Positions 60,985 through 64,000 of a DNA stretch of 64,000 bases are shown here, one piece after another; position 1 is the stretch's first letter, and every line of letters begins with the position of its first letter. Both the position numbers and the translations under genes were made by a program. The stretch is from NCBI GenBank assembly GCA_016290325.1, contig JAEETL010000013.1, forward strand, positions 1-64,000. Reading direction: 5' to 3'. This DNA is from Muribaculaceae bacterium. Its GTDB lineage: Bacteria; Bacteroidota; Bacteroidia; Bacteroidales; Muribaculaceae. The notes under the pieces were generated by a model. It was not told the origin of the DNA, made no database searches, and worked only from the letters and a program-made list of their open reading frames with translations.

Positions 60985-63105
60985 ATGAGAAAAGAAAGGA
61001 TTTTACTCATGAGCGCATTGATTGCAGCGTCGGCCATGTCGACGCAGGCTCGCATCAATTACCCTGACACGCGCCGCGTGGACACGGTGGACACTTACTT
61101 CGGCACCCAGGTGGCTGACCCCTACCGTTGGCTCGAGGATGACCGCAGCGCCGAAACCGAGGCCTGGGTCAACGCCCAGAACAAGGTGACTCAGAACTAC
61201 CTGTCAAAAATCCCCTTCCGCAAGGACGTGAAGAAGCGCATCACCGAACTCGCCAACTACGAGAAGATGGGTGCTCCCTTCAAGGTAAAGGACAAATTCT
61301 ATTTTTTCAAGAACGACGGTCTGCAGAACCAGAGCGTCCTCTACGAGTATGACAAGAACGGCAACCACAAGCTCGTGCTCGACCCCAACACGCTGAGCGA
61401 GGACGGCACCGTGGCCCTGCAGCAGCTCAATTTCTCTAACGATGGACGCTACCTGGCCTATATCATCACCCGTAGCGGCAGTGACTGGAATGAGATTTTT
61501 GTGAAAGACCTCAAGGAGAACCGTGTGCTCGACGACCACATCGTTTGGGCCAAGTTCACCGATGCCCAATGGTTGGGTGACGGCTTCTTCTACAGTGGCT
61601 ATGATGCCCCCGAGGATGCCAAGTCTTCCAAGAACGAGTTCCAGAAGGTGTATTACCACAAGTTGGGCACGCCCCAAAGCCAGGATTACGTCGAGTATCA
61701 GGACAAGAGCGAGCCTCTCCACTTCCACCAGGTGAGTGTCACCGAGGACGAGCGCTACGTCATCCTGTGGAAGAGCGATGCCGAGGGCAACGACATCTAT
61801 GTCAAGGACCTCAAGGACCGCAACCCGCACTATGTGCAGCTCATCGGCGGCATGAAGTATGAGCGCGGCATCATCGGCATTGACAACGGCAAAATCTATG
61901 TCATGACCAACGAGAATGCTCCCAAGGGCAAGATCATCACCTACGACGCCGAGACCCTGTCCCCCGCCAGCTGCGCTGAGTTCATTCCCGAGCAGGAATC
62001 GGTGTTGACCGGTGCCCAGATGGCCGACCACAAGTTCATCCTCACCTACGACAAGGATGCTTCCAGCCATCCCTACATCTATGACCAGAATGGCAAGCTC
62101 ATCCGTGAAATTGAGCTGCCCACCTATGGATCAGTTGGTTTCAGTTCCAAGAAGACCGCCAAGGAAGTGTTCTATAGCTTCACTAGCTACACCTTCCCCG
62201 GCGCTATCTACAAGTATGACCTCGAGACAGGCAAGAGCGAACTTTTCTTCCAGCCCAAGGTAAACTTGAAGAGCGATGACTATGTCACCGAGCAAGTATT
62301 TTTCCCCAGCAAGGACGGAACGCGCATCCCCATGTTCCTCGTGTATAAGAAAGGTTTGAAGCGCGACGGCCAGCGTCCCACCTTCCTCTATGGTTACGGC
62401 GGCTTCAACGTGGGCCTCAACCCCGCCTTCACCTATACCCGCTGCCTGTTTGCCATGCTTGACTGCGGCGGCATTTGCGCTTATGTGAACCTGCGTGGTG
62501 GTAGTGAGTATGGCGAGGAGTGGCATCAGGCTGGCACCAAGATGAACAAGCAGAATGTGTTTGATGATTTCATCGCCGCTGCCGAGTGGCTCATCGCTAA
62601 CAAGTACACCTGTCCCGAGAAACTCGCTTGCAACGGTGCAAGTAACGGTGGTCTGCTCGTGGGTGCTGTGGTTAACCAGCGTCCCGACCTGTTCGCCGCA
62701 GCTGTGCCCCAGGTGGGCGTGATGGACATGCTGCGCTACCATGAGTTCACCATCGGCTGGAACTGGGCTCCTGATTACGGACGCAGCGATGACAGCCCCG
62801 AGATGTTCAGGTACCTGCGCGGCTACTCGCCCCTCCACAATATCAAGAACGATGGCACTCGCTATCCCGCTATCCTGGTCACCACTGGAGACCACGACGA
62901 CCGCGTGGTGCCGGCTCATAGCTTCAAGTATGCCGCTGAGTTGCAGCACTGTAACACCGGTGACCAGCCCAAGCTTATCCGTATCGACAGCAAGGCTGGC
63001 CACGGCCACAGCAAGCCCATCAGCAAGATCATCGACGAGTACACCGACATCCAAGCCTTTATCATGTATAACCTGGGTGTCAAGTACAAATACAAAAAGA
63101 AATAA
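60985..63105 (+). CDS. Prolyl oligopeptidase (S9A)
   Basis: 706 aa. Serine peptidase cleaving short peptides after proline. Signal peptide about 1-22 (AASAMSTQA), so periplasmic. N-terminal seven-bladed beta-propeller (about 80-420), starting after DPYRWLEDDRSAETEAWV. Catalytic domain: Ser in CNGASNGGLLVGAV (about 554), Asp in TTGDHDDRVVPAHSF (about 638), His in SKAGHGHSKPISK (about 673). The fold is complete. A hairpin terminator follows. Confidence 0.95.
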   Translation: MRKERILLMSALIAASAMSTQARINYPDTRRVDTVDTYFGTQVADPYRWLEDDRSAETEAWVNAQNKVTQNYLSKIPFRKDVKKRITELANYEKMGAPFKVKDKFYFFKNDGLQNQSVLYEYDKNGNHKLVLDPNTLSEDGTVALQQLNFSNDGRYLAYIITRSGSDWNEIFVKDLKENRVLDDHIVWAKFTDAQWLGDGFFYSGYDAPEDAKSSKNEFQKVYYHKLGTPQSQDYVEYQDKSEPLHFHQVSVTEDERYVILWKSDAEGNDIYVKDLKDRNPHYVQLIGGMKYERGIIGIDNGKIYVMTNENAPKGKIITYDAETLSPASCAEFIPEQESVLTGAQMADHKFILTYDKDASSHPYIYDQNGKLIREIELPTYGSVGFSSKKTAKEVFYSFTSYTFPGAIYKYDLETGKSELFFQPKVNLKSDDYVTEQVFFPSKDGTRIPMFLVYKKGLKRDGQRPTFLYGYGGFNVGLNPAFTYTRCLFAMLDCGGICAYVNLRGGSEYGEEWHQAGTKMNKQNVFDDFIAAAEWLIANKYTCPEKLACNGASNGGLLVGAVVNQRPDLFAAAVPQVGVMDMLRYHEFTIGWNWAPDYGRSDDSPEMFRYLRGYSPLHNIKNDGTRYPAILVTTGDHDDRVVPAHSFKYAAELQHCNTGDQPKLIRIDSKAGHGHSKPISKIIDEYTDIQAFIMYNLGVKYKYKKK

Positions 63106-63180
63106 CCGTCTTATCAGCGCCGCCACATGGCGCACGGGACCAACGCTCATTTCTAGGTGAGCATTGGTGAAAAAAGCCTT

Positions 63181-63220
63181 CAGGCTCTCATGGGGTACTT
63201 GCCCATGAGAGCCTGTTTTT
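63181..63220 (+). terminator. Intrinsic terminator after the prolyl oligopeptidase
   Basis: A perfect 14-bp stem CAGGCTCTCATGGG and its complement around a 7-nt loop, then TTTTT. Confidence 0.85.
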
Positions 63221-63454
63221 ATGGTTTGTTTCCAACCGATGCCATCCATGTAACATAAAATGAAGATCACAGGGTGATAATTGTCGTTAATCTATTGAAA
63301 AGTAACTAATTATGGTTTTTCTTTAAGTCTTTTGTGAAATCCTATTGTTTTTTTTAGGATGGAGGCGAGCTGTTTTTTGGGGGTGGAATGTGGCATTTTT
63401 TGCTGAAAATGTTTAACTTTGCAGGTTAAACCTAATGAAACGATAGCAAGGATT
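63221..63454 (+). promoter_or_regulatory. Intergenic region upstream of nadE with a -7 box
   Basis: No gene. TAACTTTG at 63414-63421 is an exact -7 match, 33 bp before the nadE ATG. The rest is AT-rich, with no further strong motif seen. Confidence 0.5.
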
Positions 63455-64000
63455 ATGGCAAAGAAGAAGAATCTGGCGGTGCCCGATTATGGGCTGATGC
63501 GTGTGGCGGCAGTTGTTCCTCGGGTAAATGTTGCCGATGTCGAGGGCAATACGGCTGGTATTATCGAGGGCGTGGACCGTGCCGTGAAGGCTGGTGCCCA
63601 CATCGTCGTGTTGCCTGAATTGTGTGTGACTGGCTACACGTGTGCCGACTTGTTTGGCAACGAGTTGTTGCTCGATGCTGCCGAACGGGCGCTTGTCGAG
63701 ATATGTGACAAGTACAAGGACACGCCTGTGATGGTCGTTGTGGGCGCACCGTTGCGTTGCAGCGGCCACCTGTTCAACTGCGCTGTTGTCATTAACCATG
63801 GTGACATGTGGGCCGTCCCCAAGACCTATATTCCTAACTATAAGGAGTTCTATGAGAAGCGTTGGTTCACTTCAAGCAACATTGCCGCCCTTGCCGGCAA
63901 GGATAGCATCGTGGTCGACGGCAGGAAAGTCTATTTCGGGACTGGCCTGATTTTCGAGGCTGGGCGAGCCCGTATCGCTGTCGAGGTTTGCGAGGATCTG
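63455..64000 (+). CDS. nadE: Glutamine-dependent NAD+ synthetase, N-terminal part
   Basis: 182 codons are present; the gene runs off the right edge. The visible part is the glutaminase (nitrilase-fold) domain of the two-domain NadE: Glu in VVLPELCVTGYTCADLF (about 50), Lys in AVPKTYIPNYKEFYEKRWF (about 126), and the segment before the Cys nucleophile (VEVCEDL, at the very edge). The synthetase domain is expected beyond the edge. Own -7 box. Confidence 0.93.
   Translation, partial: MAKKKNLAVPDYGLMRVAAVVPRVNVADVEGNTAGIIEGVDRAVKAGAHIVVLPELCVTGYTCADLFGNELLLDAAERALVEICDKYKDTPVMVVVGAPLRCSGHLFNCAVVINHGDMWAVPKTYIPNYKEFYEKRWFTSSNIAALAGKDSIVVDGRKVYFGTGLIFEAGRARIAVEVCEDL

Noticed and set aside
62131-63270. 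379-codon frame opposite the prolyl oligopeptidase
   Set aside because: Antisense shadow; it crosses the terminator at 63181-63220, which argues against a real gene.

Overview
The window is a gene-dense bacterial chromosome segment, almost certainly from the order Bacteroidales. A gut or rumen Prevotellaceae/Muribaculaceae-like organism is my best guess; the family assignment is an inference. The clues are Bacteroidetes-type promoters (TTTG, about 20 bp, TAnnTTTG), a SusD-like protein, a phosphate-selective-type O/P porin, dockerin-like DVTxLID modules, BspA-like leucine-rich repeats, a C-terminal sorting-type motif, and the gene orders DUF177-rpmF-fabH-era-der and sigma54 activator-lptE-TPR-secG. 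No rRNA, CRISPR array or classical insertion sequence was seen.

Layout. 1-5.3 kb (minus strand): the start of a DUF58 gene, a MoxR ATPase, a REP-associated-type HUH transposase, a Dcu C4-dicarboxylate transporter and an O/P porin. 5.5-10.6 kb (plus): a five-fold beta-flower-like secreted protein, a duplicated-domain secreted protein, a BspA-like LRR protein and MutY. 10.7-18.4 kb (minus): small lipoproteins, a dockerin-like protein, a YbjQ-like protein, a dockerin/SusD fusion, a UvrA paralogue, an NlpC/P60 hydrolase and a Rieske-like lipoprotein. 18.5-36.3 kb (mostly plus): envelope and core genes, namely a GT2 glycosyltransferase, PBP1A, an acyl-CoA synthetase, NagB (minus), SurE, GltX, an outer-membrane protein, Kdo transferase, DUF177, L32, FabH, Era, Der, a coiled-coil protein and a CarboxypepD-regulatory-domain protein.

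36.3-42.8 kb is a compact (~6.45 kb) integrated element inserted in the 3' end of a CAU-anticodon tRNA gene. It is bounded by a 14-bp direct repeat (36332-36345 and 42778-42791). It carries a tyrosine recombinase, an excisionase-like HTH protein, a DUF3987 helicase/primase-like ATPase, several unknown small genes, iteron-like repeats and a probable terminator-ended small RNA, but no visible relaxase. Beyond the tRNA lie a strongly structured non-coding RNA candidate and a MITE-like repeat.

43.4-64 kb: WbqC-like protein, signal peptidase I, PH-domain protein, GH78 rhamnosidase, SpoU methyltransferase, an unknown membrane protein, MgtE and RsmA, an LPG-synthase-like membrane protein, an acyltransferase, a sigma54 activator, LptE, SecG, an M28 peptidase, a DUF1963 protein, a prolyl oligopeptidase and the start of NAD+ synthetase.

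The most unusual sequence-level pattern is a family of degenerate tandem repeats with an exact period of 7 bp (CTAA/TTAG-centred). They occur in at least eight intergenic gaps, mostly right next to start codons, and some overlap the upstream stop codon.
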